From positions 1-43,731 of the forward strand of contig DVNG01000120.1 in assembly GCA_018714545.1 (NCBI GenBank): a stretch of 43,731 nt of DNA, given 5' to 3'. Below, piece after piece: positions 23,501 to 31,889 of this stretch. The position numbers were made by a program, and so were the translations under genes. Source of the stretch: Limousia pullorum (GTDB lineage: Bacteria > Bacillota > Clostridia > Oscillospirales > Acutalibacteraceae). How positions within the stretch are numbered: position 1 is the first letter of the stretch; the number at the start of each line of letters is the position of its first letter. A model generated the notes under the pieces. It was not told the origin of the DNA and searched no databases. It saw only the letters and a list, made by a program, of their open reading frames with translations.

Positions 23501-26500
23501 GATATTTCTATTGGAGGAAATATTACCGTCTCTGCCTGCCTCTACATTGAAGCCATAGGCAAAGTCATTTTTACGCTGTTCGTAAATAGCTTCTCTCTCT
23601 GCTTCACTCTTTTGGCTGTATTCATCAAAATACGAACCGTATGCTCCGGAAACTCCAACGGCTTCTGCCCAGCTGTCCCAGATATTAAAGTCCATATCAG
23701 TCATAGGACCGGAAACTCTTGTGTTTTTCTCTGTGGGATAAACTGCCTGCGCAGCCTGTAAAGGATTATTTAGCTTTACAACTCCAAAGAGCAATGACAA
23801 GGAGCCTGTATCCACAACATTTGCGCCCTCTGCCCAGCCTGTAAATCCGCCGGCATATTCAGAACCGAATACAGAACGGATTCTTATTGCCTGACAGGTA
23901 TCTATTTGACCGCCTATGCTGTGTCCAACAAAGCCTCCGGCAGTTCCGCAGGCACTGCTTCCATCGCTTTCCTTTTCCGCTCTTACTGCGCTTCCGCATG
24001 GAATAGATAAAGCGTCTGAGTTTTCAACAAAGGGGACAAAGGACTGAAGCACGGAGGCAAGTCCGCCATTTGTGGAAATTAAACCTTTCAGAACACTGGC
24101 GTCCTCAACCACCTTTGCCACATCTCCAGGCTCCATAATTCCAACATATCCGCCGGCGCTGTCTCTGCCTATAATATAGGCAATGTTATCTGCATTGCTG
24201 TATGTAACCTTTGAGCCGTAAATTCCTCCGGCATAGCCTCCGGCGTAACCTGCGCTGCCATTTGTTGTACTTGCAAGTACAGAATAACCGCCTGCTCCGC
24301 CATTTACCGTTGAATTATTAACCTTTGAAGCCGTAACATCCAAAGCCTGAAGTAAATTTCCTAAATCAAGTATTCCCAAAACACTTATTGAATCAACAAG
24401 ATTTGCTGTATTTCCTATATCAAGCAATCCCGCATAACCTCCGGCATATTTACCGGCGATTACCGAGTAATCAGATGAATTATCATAATAGGCAGGAATA
24501 TTTTTAGCCTCTAAATTATCCGGCTGATTAACAACCGTATGTCTCAGCTCGCTTACGGGGCTGTCTGAAATCTGAACACCAGAGCCGAAACCTATATAAC
24601 CTCCTGCATAGCTGTCGTATGCTCTGTCGGCTTCTACCTTCAAGCCTTTATCAGAGGATTCTGCAGCCGCATTCTTAATTATCGGCATGTATACATTAAG
24701 CACTGATAAAAGGTTTGAAATATTTGTCTGTATAAGTCCATCAAGCAGTGAAAGACCGCCGCCTTCCGCAAGTCCTCCGGCATAAGCTTTTCCCGCAAAG
24801 CCTCCGGCATAATGACCGCCTTTTACCTGCTCAATGCCCTTTACCGAAACATAGCCGGCAGGTATTTGAAGTTCTTCGTCATCATTGATATGTCCGCTTT
24901 GGAAATCTCCTGCAAAACCACCGGCTATATCAGCCTCAACCTGCGGAATAATTACTCCGTTTTCGTCTTGATTTGATACAAAGGAAACCGAACACAGATT
25001 GTAATCGGGAACCATGTAAGTAACTGCGCTGAGAAGTCCCTCTATTGCCAGAATACTTCCGAGTCCTCCGCCGTTTTCTCCAAGCACATCCGCTAATCCC
25101 GCTGTCGTTGACATTCCTGCAAATCCGCCTGACACACCGCTTGTCATATCAGCTGAAACATTTTTAAGTCCCGTAACGGTACCTTCACTTATTGAAGCGC
25201 AGGCGCTGTAAGCCACAAAGCCTCCGGCGTAATAAGTGATAAGCTCTCCTCCTCTTCCTGTCGCTGAAACAGTTAAATTATTTCCGTTTACAGCAGATGA
25301 CTCAATTTTTGTTTCTATAGCATCGGCAACGCTTAGAAGATTATCTATTTTTACAAGTCCCAGACCCAAAAGGTCAAGACCGCCGCCGTTTACAAGTGAA
25401 CCTGTACCCGTTGCGCCCACAAAACCGCCTGCATAGTTTTCAGCGGTAACTTTGGATACATTGTTCAGTACAGCATTGTTAACCGTTCCGCCGATAGCTT
25501 CACCAAAAGCTCCGCCTGCGTATTCCTTTGCCATTACTGTAAACTCTGTACCGGTTCCGGATACATTGACTTCTTGAATATCAAATTTAATATAGCCTAC
25601 CAATCCTACAGTTGTGTTGAGTATTCCGGCGGCACTTGCCATCCTTACATCTCCCACAACACCTCCGGCGTATTTGTTTCCTGCCGAAACACTTTTTAGA
25701 CCGGTTACTGACGGCTGAATATTTTGACCTGTATATGAAATGTGATTTTTCGCAAATGGTCTTAACTGATTTACATCCTCCGGAGCTGACTTAGCCAGTG
25801 TTAAGCCATCACTATATCCGGCAACACCTCCGGCATATGAGTCGCTTGCAGTTATTACAAGATTATTTCCTGTTACTGAAGCTCCGTAAATTTTTGACGG
25901 CTGAATACCGACAATGCTCAACAAATCGCCTGCATTATCACCTGTAAGCAATGTTCCCAGCAATTCCTTTACCCTATCAAGCAATGTCTTGTCATACGCT
26001 CCGTAATCATCGCTTATTGTAAGTCCCCAGCCAAGAGATGAATATCCTGTAACGCCTCCTGCATAGCTGCTTGCAGATACAGATGATAAATTATTTACCT
26101 TAACATCTACAAGGTAGCTGTTATTAAGGGTACCGCAAAAACCGCCGGCATATTTTCCTGAGCCTGTCACCTTTATGTCTGAACCGGTTACGGTACAATC
26201 TGCACACACAGACTGAACCCCGGCATTTGCCAAATCAACGCCCAGTGAACTCAACAAACCCTTTATCTCTGCATTTACCACTGCTCCTGCAAAGCCGCCT
26301 ACAAAGCTGTCGCCTTTGACTTCCAGAGAGCCGTTTGTGTTGACCGAACAACCTTTAAGTATTGCTCCTTCCTGTCTTCCTGTAAATCCTCCGTTAAATT
26401 GCTTTGACGGATTTCCTACAGAGGTCATTGTTTCTGAATATGACACTGAACAATTTGTAACTATAGGAGAATAATATCCTATTGGGACAAGATTACCTAC

Positions 26501-28480
26501 ATCCAAAACTCCTCCGGCAAGCAAAATCGTCACCAGATCTCCCAAGCCAAGTATCGGTATAACATTTAATATCTGACTCAGCAAATCAAGAGTTGCTCCC
26601 AAAGCGCCGGTAAGCGCCTCGTACCTTGTTGTTCCGCTGACGCTTCCCACAAACCCGCCGGACATAGCCATAGGCGAATTAAGTGTTTCCAGCCCAAGAA
26701 CATGGCAGTCCTCCACTTTCGCATCTCCCTGAATTCTTCCGGCAAAACCGCCCATGGCAAAAGTTGAAGGGTCAGTCTGCAAACCTGTAAGAATTTTATT
26801 AAGCAGAGGCAATAGCAATACTTCTATTAGACTGAAATCTTTTTTTACCTCTGTCGATGTGCTTTGAATATTCACACCGCTTATATTGATATCTGAAACT
26901 ATAGCTGTACCCTTTGATACTGTTTCTGTTGCATTTACTTCGTTGGATATAGTTCCGAAAAAGCCTATTCCGATATACTCATCAATAGGAAGCTTTCCTG
27001 TTTGATTTATATTTACGTTAGCAATCGTTACATTTTCTCCCTTTACCATGTTCAGACGACCATACATTTCGCCTGAAAACATAAGAGGAGTCCAGTTTCC
27101 TGTAAGAGTGATATCTCTGAAAATAATGTAATTCTCGGAAGCTTGATATTTTTTTCCGGAATCTTCTATATCCATATTTGGATCAATTTCTCCGGTAATT
27201 TGGTTTACTCCGCAGCGGCCGGTAAAAGCTCCGGAAGCTTTTTCTATTTCCTGGAATCCATAATCCTTTTTACCGTTTTGCGCAGCTGTCAAGTCTGCGT
27301 CTCCGCCGTACAGCATTATAGGTTTTCCATCGGAATCGGTATCAACTTCCCACTTTGCACCTTTTAACTTAGCCTGATAAACAGCAGTATAAACTCTTTC
27401 ATCTGTGCCTATAGCTCTCAGCTGAGCTTCATTTCCGATAAGTATATAGTCTTTATTTTCCTCGGAGTCATGATAAATTACCTGTCCTGCGAACTGTCTT
27501 CCGTCATTGGCTTCATTCAAAAGAATATTGGCCTTTAGTTCCGGCATTTCGGCAGTAAAGTTTTCCGAGAGAACATAGTTATGAGTTTTTGAATATGTTA
27601 TGTAATTCTGTCCGTTCTCTTCACCGTCAGCATAAACAAACTGTCCCATTCCAAAGGTATCGGCGTTTGTATCCCCTGTCATTACCGGCTCTTTTTCAGA
27701 ATTCTCGGAAGCCAGCACCATAAGCTGATAGTTGCTGTAAATGTATATGGTGTCTGTAGTTTCGTCATAGAGAACCGGATTTTCCGACTTATCTGTTTTC
27801 GCCGTAAAAGAGCCTGTAAAATTCTCAGGCAAACACCAAAAGTCCGGCGCACTTAAGCTTATACCGTTCATCAAAATATACTGCGCATCAAGGGAATAGG
27901 TTACAGCCTTTCCGTCAGCCGTTATATCCTCTCCTGTACCGAAGGTGCTTTCCTCTGTATCGCCGGATTTAACAGTCACGTTTGTTCCTATTGCCTTTAA
28001 CTGCTCTGCGTTGTATATTTTTATTTTTCCCTCTTCAAAATAATCCTTCAACACAATTTCCTCTTCTGTATAAGGCTCTGTTGTGTTCTGAATTTCCGAA
28101 GAAGCATCTTCAGAAGCCTGTGTTTCCGAAGAAGCACCGGCGGTTTCCTCTGCAGTTTCTGATGTAACCTCGTCCGCCGTAACATCTGCAGTTTCCTCCG
28201 TATTTTCCGAAGAAGCTGCTGTGCTTGGTTCGCTTTCGGCATTAGTCGTTTCTGCTGTAGAGGAACTTTCCAAAGCCTCTGTGGACTCTCCCACAAAAGA
28301 ACTTTCCGTATAGCTCTGGACGCTCTCCTCATAGCTTTCGGGAGAGCTTGCAATACCTGTATCTTTGTCAGAAACCTCGTCAGCCAAAGCATACATAGGA
28401 GTTGCCTGCAGCAAGATAACTGCCGACATTCCCACGGCAATCAGCTTTTTGAAATTCCATTTCCGCAGCGGTTTTCTCAT
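20600..28480 (-). CDS. Giant LPxTG-anchored surface adhesin with AGGFVG-type repeats
   Basis: 2626-residue protein, probably the pilus tip adhesin. A signal peptide (1-34, ending YALADE) is followed by a Ser/Thr/Glu-rich low-complexity stalk (about 35-130). Then come about 30 repeats built around AGGF/YxG, each joined to a variable segment with text like VKVxxLxxVSA and hydrophobic LLxxLL patches; these suggest a very long right-handed beta-helix (GLUG-like). A final beta domain near 2400-2560 precedes LPGTGG (2574-2579), a membrane helix and an unusually long basic tail of about 28 residues. First gene of the pilus operon, with a TTGACA/TATAAT promoter about 100 nt upstream. The ribosome site (AAGG, 13 nt away) is weak. 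Ligand unknown. Confidence 0.88.
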   Translation of the reverse strand: MRKPLRKWNFKKLIAVGMSAVILLQATPMYALADEVSDKDTGIASSPESYEESVQSYTESSFVGESTEALESSSTAETTNAESEPSTAASSENTEETADVTADEVTSETAEETAGASSETQASEDASSEIQNTTEPYTEEEIVLKDYFEEGKIKIYNAEQLKAIGTNVTVKSGDTEESTFGTGEDITADGKAVTYSLDAQYILMNGISLSAPDFWCLPENFTGSFTAKTDKSENPVLYDETTDTIYIYSNYQLMVLASENSEKEPVMTGDTNADTFGMGQFVYADGEENGQNYITYSKTHNYVLSENFTAEMPELKANILLNEANDGRQFAGQVIYHDSEENKDYILIGNEAQLRAIGTDERVYTAVYQAKLKGAKWEVDTDSDGKPIMLYGGDADLTAAQNGKKDYGFQEIEKASGAFTGRCGVNQITGEIDPNMDIEDSGKKYQASENYIIFRDITLTGNWTPLMFSGEMYGRLNMVKGENVTIANVNINQTGKLPIDEYIGIGFFGTISNEVNATETVSKGTAIVSDINISGVNIQSTSTEVKKDFSLIEVLLLPLLNKILTGLQTDPSTFAMGGFAGRIQGDAKVEDCHVLGLETLNSPMAMSGGFVGSVSGTTRYEALTGALGATLDLLSQILNVIPILGLGDLVTILLAGGVLDVGNLVPIGYYSPIVTNCSVSYSETMTSVGNPSKQFNGGFTGRQEGAILKGCSVNTNGSLEVKGDSFVGGFAGAVVNAEIKGLLSSLGVDLANAGVQSVCADCTVTGSDIKVTGSGKYAGGFCGTLNNSYLVDVKVNNLSSVSASSYAGGVTGYSSLGWGLTISDDYGAYDKTLLDRVKELLGTLLTGDNAGDLLSIVGIQPSKIYGASVTGNNLVITASDSYAGGVAGYSDGLTLAKSAPEDVNQLRPFAKNHISYTGQNIQPSVTGLKSVSAGNKYAGGVVGDVRMASAAGILNTTVGLVGYIKFDIQEVNVSGTGTEFTVMAKEYAGGAFGEAIGGTVNNAVLNNVSKVTAENYAGGFVGATGTGSLVNGGGLDLLGLGLVKIDNLLSVADAIETKIESSAVNGNNLTVSATGRGGELITYYAGGFVAYSACASISEGTVTGLKNVSADMTSGVSGGFAGMSTTAGLADVLGENGGGLGSILAIEGLLSAVTYMVPDYNLCSVSFVSNQDENGVIIPQVEADIAGGFAGDFQSGHINDDEELQIPAGYVSVKGIEQVKGGHYAGGFAGKAYAGGLAEGGGLSLLDGLIQTNISNLLSVLNVYMPIIKNAAAESSDKGLKVEADRAYDSYAGGYIGFGSGVQISDSPVSELRHTVVNQPDNLEAKNIPAYYDNSSDYSVIAGKYAGGYAGLLDIGNTANLVDSISVLGILDLGNLLQALDVTASKVNNSTVNGGAGGYSVLASTTNGSAGYAGGYAGGIYGSKVTYSNADNIAYIIGRDSAGGYVGIMEPGDVAKVVEDASVLKGLISTNGGLASVLQSFVPFVENSDALSIPCGSAVRAEKESDGSSACGTAGGFVGHSIGGQIDTCQAIRIRSVFGSEYAGGFTGWAEGANVVDTGSLSLLFGVVKLNNPLQAAQAVYPTEKNTRVSGPMTDMDFNIWDSWAEAVGVSGAYGSYFDEYSQKSEAEREAIYEQRKNDFAYGFNVEAGRDGNISSNRNIGGDAGGYVGRIDGAYIENAVVDSVANVRAYRTAGGFVGNMRAGSVANAGEISLAGINILDNLSIIEAFVPVVKGARVNGFVSGLSVEAYGITETDGSGHITGQTAGRAGGFAGYIVGGQISGIENGEGAVTDKTTVTNLRKVSGTYDVGGFAGSIESGSALDLNADESGLLNKILKYIIDTDTLVSVLNATVSTIKDVEISAWNSWGTTISGYYKDSANNECSSNSTGGFAGSVSGAIIGTEEKDSNGIKHGVRGVTISGLREVYGGEHAGGFVGLADVGSLVNLSKDDTTSILSLIKLGNTSVANMFRTYIYDSHVTGSENYGLTVTAKSSSEYGTMDSKVYTGNAGGFAGSFMNSTVEDSDVSGLRTVSALNSSGGFIGYSGKSGLVDLDQAEIGDDKVPLLNGAVGVLDLFGSTVDSCDVTGVESGFMVSSFGGTEEKAGGFVGFGDLARISNSNVDKLKQVASAEIAGGFAGETSYAYLAKIQVSSVLTKVLVPVLNVILDALRADELVEGNVIKIKIPGLIELDLLYEGDVVYLNLLGLQVSVKIEPNADDESSGLLVVSIGDSTVKVNYHDWKIDGEQPDLEVSLIKANRTKIENSSVTGISYGYDVYAGGSGNDADAASGLEKNKGSSGGFVGYNHEGLLENNDMYFCDVVKGKDGEVGPFTGVTQLDSVYSFNTIAGIEGNDNIYRVYRHASGSYPILKNDSKELQTAYNGDGGYPWNNIYTINHITSVEKFTDFVNAVITDGNEKANADVYISGAKAVLMGNVDTNPDDPSETPLPPDIQDPCEDEFIVLTIHNIWDDWSNYDGIRPGNITIKVIGTVAGRDDLKIEKEIVLGADDAADAENIWSYSSDTLTFKGYELDKETGERLYYTYTVEYETPEGYVSETKVEDYYNFYITHYHRPAPGFLPGTGGTGIVLLNMVGILFLGGFAFMTYSKYGKKRRDLRDRKNKYIYLLKKEK

Positions 28481-28576
28481 TTCTCATCACAACCTTTTTT
28501 ATAGTCAATCAAAAACAAATCATTCCTCTAAGATAAAGCATTTTCTATAAATTCATATTATTATAATATTGTACAC

Positions 28577-28604
28577 ATTATATTAAAAATAATTTTTTTG
28601 TCAA
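28577..28604 (-). promoter_or_regulatory. Promoter of the pilus operon
   Basis: On the minus strand, TTGACA (28599-28604), 16 nt, TATAAT (28577-28582). The transcript would start about 90 nt before the adhesin ATG. Confidence 0.75.
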
Positions 28605-28618
28605 ATGCAGTTTTATAA

Positions 28619-28647
28619 CATTATAGTAATATTTATTTACTATAATG
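28619..28647. promoter_or_regulatory. Perfect inverted repeat just upstream of the pilus promoter
   Basis: CATTATAGTAA and TTACTATAATG (11-bp arms, 7-nt gap). It ends 15 nt upstream of the -35 box, a usual place for an activator dimer. Regulator unknown. Confidence 0.5.
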
Positions 28648-29626
28648 AACTTTTACGGTGATAATCTTTTATATAATATTTATATATTAGTCGGATATTT
28701 TGCTATAAGGGTTATTGAATTATTTTTTATCAATCAATTATCCAAATTTTTGTTTAATATTTATCATTTATTTACATACATATTACAGAATATAAAAATG
28801 ACGTAAAATCTATAAGTCAACTACCAATATAAATTTTTTATAAAGTTTAATGCAAATATTAGCAATATATTAGTTATATTCTCTTTGATACAAAATATAA
28901 ATTCCCATAATCCTATTTTTTTATTGTAAAAATATACTTCTTGCATCCAAAAAACGTTTACATAAACGTTTACATTATATTATGAATTTTATTGATTTTA
29001 TTATTTTTATAAGTATACTATCATTTTTAATTTATCTATCATATCAAAATTTCTTAAGGAATTTATTTAATTTAATTGCTATTCTATAGCAAATCAAATA
29101 TATATGTATTAAATTGAAATTCGTAGCAAGTCACATTTTACTCCTTTTAATACATGCATTTTTAGTACTCATTGCACAATTTTTTTACAGATTTTAATGA
29201 GTGCAGACAGAAAAACAGACCCATGTCAGCAGGTTAATTCCCGCCAGCCCGGATCTGTTTTTGTTTATATTTTATAGAAGATGATATGTTCGCTGTCCTT
29301 TCTGTCTCCCTTGTCTAATGGGCATCGGTTGACATCCGCAAAAATTCACCGTGCCAGCTAAACAGGATATATTTTATCCATGAGCGGTAGATTTGCTACT
29401 TAATAGATCACCAGACTATCTGAAAGTTTTTGTTTTTTAGCCTGATTTTAGCCTGAAAATCATAAAATCTTAATAGGTAAAAAATAGGAAAAAATTTACC
29501 TAATAAAAAATTGCATTTAACAATAATTTAATATTTGTACATAATTTTATAATATTATTTTCTTAAAATATCTACCATTTCATGAAAATTATACAATAAA
29601 ACAAAATAATATTGAACAATAGTGTA
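28648..29626. other. Long AT-rich non-coding region between pilus operon and alcohol dehydrogenase
   Basis: No convincing gene over about 1 kb. It contains the tandem 12-mer at 28952-28975 and, at 29211-29262, a terminator-like stem (AAAAACAGACCC against GGATCTGTTTTT). A less AT-rich patch at about 29270-29400 has on the minus strand a short open tail (about 24 codons, ending SEHIIFYKI). The patch differs in composition from its surroundings and may be the remnant of a lost gene or insertion. I do not recognise it. Confidence 0.5.
28952..28975. repeat. Tandem 12-mer AAACGTTTACAT x2, operator-like
   Basis: Two perfect copies in direct repeat. Each contains the palindrome AAACGTTT with a central CG, as in LacI/GalR-type and cre operators, and the pair resembles TGTAAACGTTTACA half-sites. 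It lies about 470 nt upstream of the pilus start. A binding role is inference. Confidence 0.45.
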
Positions 29627-29654
29627 TTTACAAAAGTAAAAAATGTGGTAAAAT
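29627..29654 (+). promoter_or_regulatory. Promoter of the alcohol dehydrogenase gene
   Basis: TTTACA (29627-29632), 16 nt, TAAAAT (29649-29654), about 20 nt before the GGAGG ribosome site. Confidence 0.55.
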
Positions 29655-29685
29655 AATAAAAAATTTATTACCGGAGGTAAAAAAT

Positions 29686-30841
29686 ATGCGCTATTATGAT
29701 TTTTTAAATCCATCAGTTAACTTTATGGGACCTGGCTGTGTGGCTGTATTGGGCGAACGCTGCAAGCTCCTTAACATGCACAAGCCTCTCATCGTAACAG
29801 ACGGATTTCTGGCAAAACTCGAGAACGGTCCTGTAGCTCAGTCTGTTGACTCTCTCGAAAAAAGCGGTTTGGAATATGTAATTTTCACAGGTGCAGAGCC
29901 AAACCCAAAGGTACAGAACTGCTATGACGGTCTTAAAATGTACAAGGAAAACGGATGTGACTCTATCATCACAATCGGCGGCGGCTCTTCACACGACTGC
30001 GGCAAGGGAATCGGTATTGCCGCTACTCACGAAGGCGACCTCACAGAATACGCCGGCATTGAAACTCTCACAAACGCTCTCCCTCCTCTTATCGCTGTAA
30101 ACACAACAGCAGGTACAGCAAGTGAAGTTACACGTCACTGCGTTCTCACAAACCTTGAAACAAAGCTTAAATTCGTTATCGTAAGCTGGAGAAATGTTCC
30201 TCTCGTTTCCTTTAACGATCCTATGATGATGCTGGACATTCCTCCTGCACTTACAGCTGCTACAGGTATGGACGCTCTCACACGCTGTTGAAGCTTATGT
30301 TTCTGTAGACGCTAACTCTGTTACCGACGCATGTGCAATACAAGCAATAAAGCTTATTGCAAACAATCTGCGCCAGGCAGTTGCTAACGGTCACGATGTA
30401 AAGGCAAGAGAGAACATGGCTTATGCTTCACTTTTGGCAGAAATGGCATTTAACAACGGCAACCTTGGTTATGTACATGCTATGGCTCACCAGCTGGGCG
30501 GTCAGTATGACCTGGCTCACGGAGTAGCAAACGCAATGCTTCTTCCTGTTGTTGAAGAGTACAACATCATGTCAAATCCTCAGAAGTTTGCTGATATCGC
30601 TCAGTTTATGGGAGAAAACATCGAAGGTCTTTCTGTTCTTGAAGCAGCAGATAAGGCTATTGCTGCAATGGCACGCCTTGCAAAGGATGTAGGTATTCCA
30701 TCAAGCCTTAAGGAAATGGGCGTAAAGGAAGAGGACTTCGAACTTATGGCAAATAACGCTCTTAAGGACGGCAATGCCGGAAGCAACCCAAGAAAGGGCA
30801 CAGTTAAGGATATTATTAACCTCTTTAAAAAGGCTTATTGA
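29686..30841 (+). pseudogene. Iron-containing alcohol dehydrogenase with a 2-nt deletion
   Basis: Group III NAD(P)-dependent alcohol dehydrogenase, interconverting aldehydes and alcohols in fermentation. The N-terminal half has the nucleotide-binding GGGSSHDCGKGIG and NTTAGTASEVTRH. The frame stops at 30289-30291 after TGMDALTRC. Inserting CA in CTCACACGCTG restores CTCACACACGCTG and MDALTHAVEAY, the metal-binding Asp and first His, and the frame then runs to 30841 with HAMAHQLGGQYDLAHGVANA (two further His ligands). The repaired product would be 385 residues, normal for the family. As read, the protein would lack the metal site and be dead. GGAGG precedes the ATG, codon use is that of a highly expressed gene, and a strong terminator follows. 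Recent mutation, slippage in a CA repeat, or a read error are all possible. Confidence 0.88.
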
Positions 30842-30856
30842 TAAATAGACCTGAAA

Positions 30857-30897
30857 AAGGGTACGGAAAACGCTTGTTTCCGTACCCTTATTTTTTT
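30857..30897 (+). terminator. Terminator of the alcohol dehydrogenase gene
   Basis: AAGGGTACGGAAA/TTTCCGTACCCTT, a perfect 13-bp stem with a 7-nt loop, followed by ATTTTTTTG. Confidence 0.9.
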
Positions 30898-30921
30898 GAT
30901 ATTTAAAGAAACAATATCCTT

Positions 30922-31788
30922 TTATTTTTCTGATATATCTATGGTTCTTGATGCGCCGTTTATTTTTATTTCTATTTTTCCGTTTTCACAATCCAAAATA
31001 TCATAAAAGAATGTTGGGATTGTTTCGCCCTTTTCTATATCTTCTTTTGTGAAAAACGGTTCAAAGGACACGTCGTTTTTATCGGTGACGCTTTCCATAA
31101 ATTTAAGTTTATCATTTCTGTTTTCAGCCAAAACAAAACACTTATCTGTTTCCGGCATATATTTACAGAAAATTGAAGTGCGCATCATCAGAGAGTCGCT
31201 GTCCAGCTGTTTCTCCACGGAATTCTCCACCATGAAAAGCATACTCCATTTTCCGGTCTTTAAATCTTTTTGCGAATAGTACAACGGGTATATTCCGCTG
31301 GATACATCACTTTTTGCATCTACTACAAAGCAATAGCTTCCTTCATTGATAACTGTATAATCTTCAAAAACATGCTGTCCTACTGAGTATTCGATAGCCT
31401 GTTCCGGAGTATCAAAGCTTTTTATATTGCTTTCAATTATAAAAATACCTTTAGCCGCTAAGACTGATATTACTAAACTTAGAATAATACAGATGGCTGT
31501 TTTTCCCCTTTTTATGGGAATACGTTCTCTGAGGAAAAACTGAAATATAATAAACAACATTAAAAATACAGATATCAACATCAAGCGAAGCATATTTATA
31601 AAATTTATATTGTTTACATAGGCGTATACAATAGAGCCGCACAAAATAAACGCTGTTGTCAGTTCAAAAGCTACAGTTAAAAACAACGCTTTCTTTTTCA
31701 TTCCCGCAGACAAGAATCTTGCCAAAAAGATTTGATAAAAAAGAAACAGCACACATTCTAAGAATAATAAACAAGTAAACCCATTCAT
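30922..31788 (-). CDS. Membrane protein of unknown function
   Basis: 288 residues. Four hydrophobic segments in the N-terminal half (LLFLECVLFLFYQIFL, ELTTAFILCGSIVYAYV, LMLISVFLMLFIIFQFFL, ICIILSLVISVLAAKGIFI) precede a ~150-residue soluble domain with FDTPEQAIEYSV, a pattern seen in extracytoplasmic sensor-like domains of Firmicutes. I do not recognise a defined family. The frame is open to 31899, but that would run through the glgA terminator, so the ATG at 31788 is preferred; its ribosome site (GGGG, 8 nt away) is weak. It follows the glycogen operon and may receive read-through from it. It converges on the alcohol dehydrogenase gene. Confidence 0.6.
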   Translation of the reverse strand: MNGFTCLLFLECVLFLFYQIFLARFLSAGMKKKALFLTVAFELTTAFILCGSIVYAYVNNINFINMLRLMLISVFLMLFIIFQFFLRERIPIKRGKTAICIILSLVISVLAAKGIFIIESNIKSFDTPEQAIEYSVGQHVFEDYTVINEGSYCFVVDAKSDVSSGIYPLYYSQKDLKTGKWSMLFMVENSVEKQLDSDSLMMRTSIFCKYMPETDKCFVLAENRNDKLKFMESVTDKNDVSFEPFFTKEDIEKGETIPTFFYDILDCENGKIEIKINGASRTIDISEK

Positions 31789-31802
31789 ACATATTACCCC
31801 AC

Positions 31803-31842
31803 AAATAAAAAAGAAACGGCAACCCATAAAGGTTACCGTTTC
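31803..31842 (-). terminator. Terminator of the glycogen operon
   Basis: On the minus strand GAAACGGTAACC pairs with GGGTTGCCGTTTC (one wobble), followed by TTTTTTATTTG. It lies 48 nt after the glgA stop. Confidence 0.85.
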
Positions 31843-31889
31843 TCCCTCTGCAAAGAGAATATTGTTTTGAAAAATTTCAGATATTAAAA

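Noticed and set aside
20600..28480. Repeats in this gene as CRISPR or DNA-level tandem arrays
   Set aside because: The repeats are protein-level (AGGF/YxG) with variable spacing and divergent DNA; no uniform direct repeats with spacers are seen.
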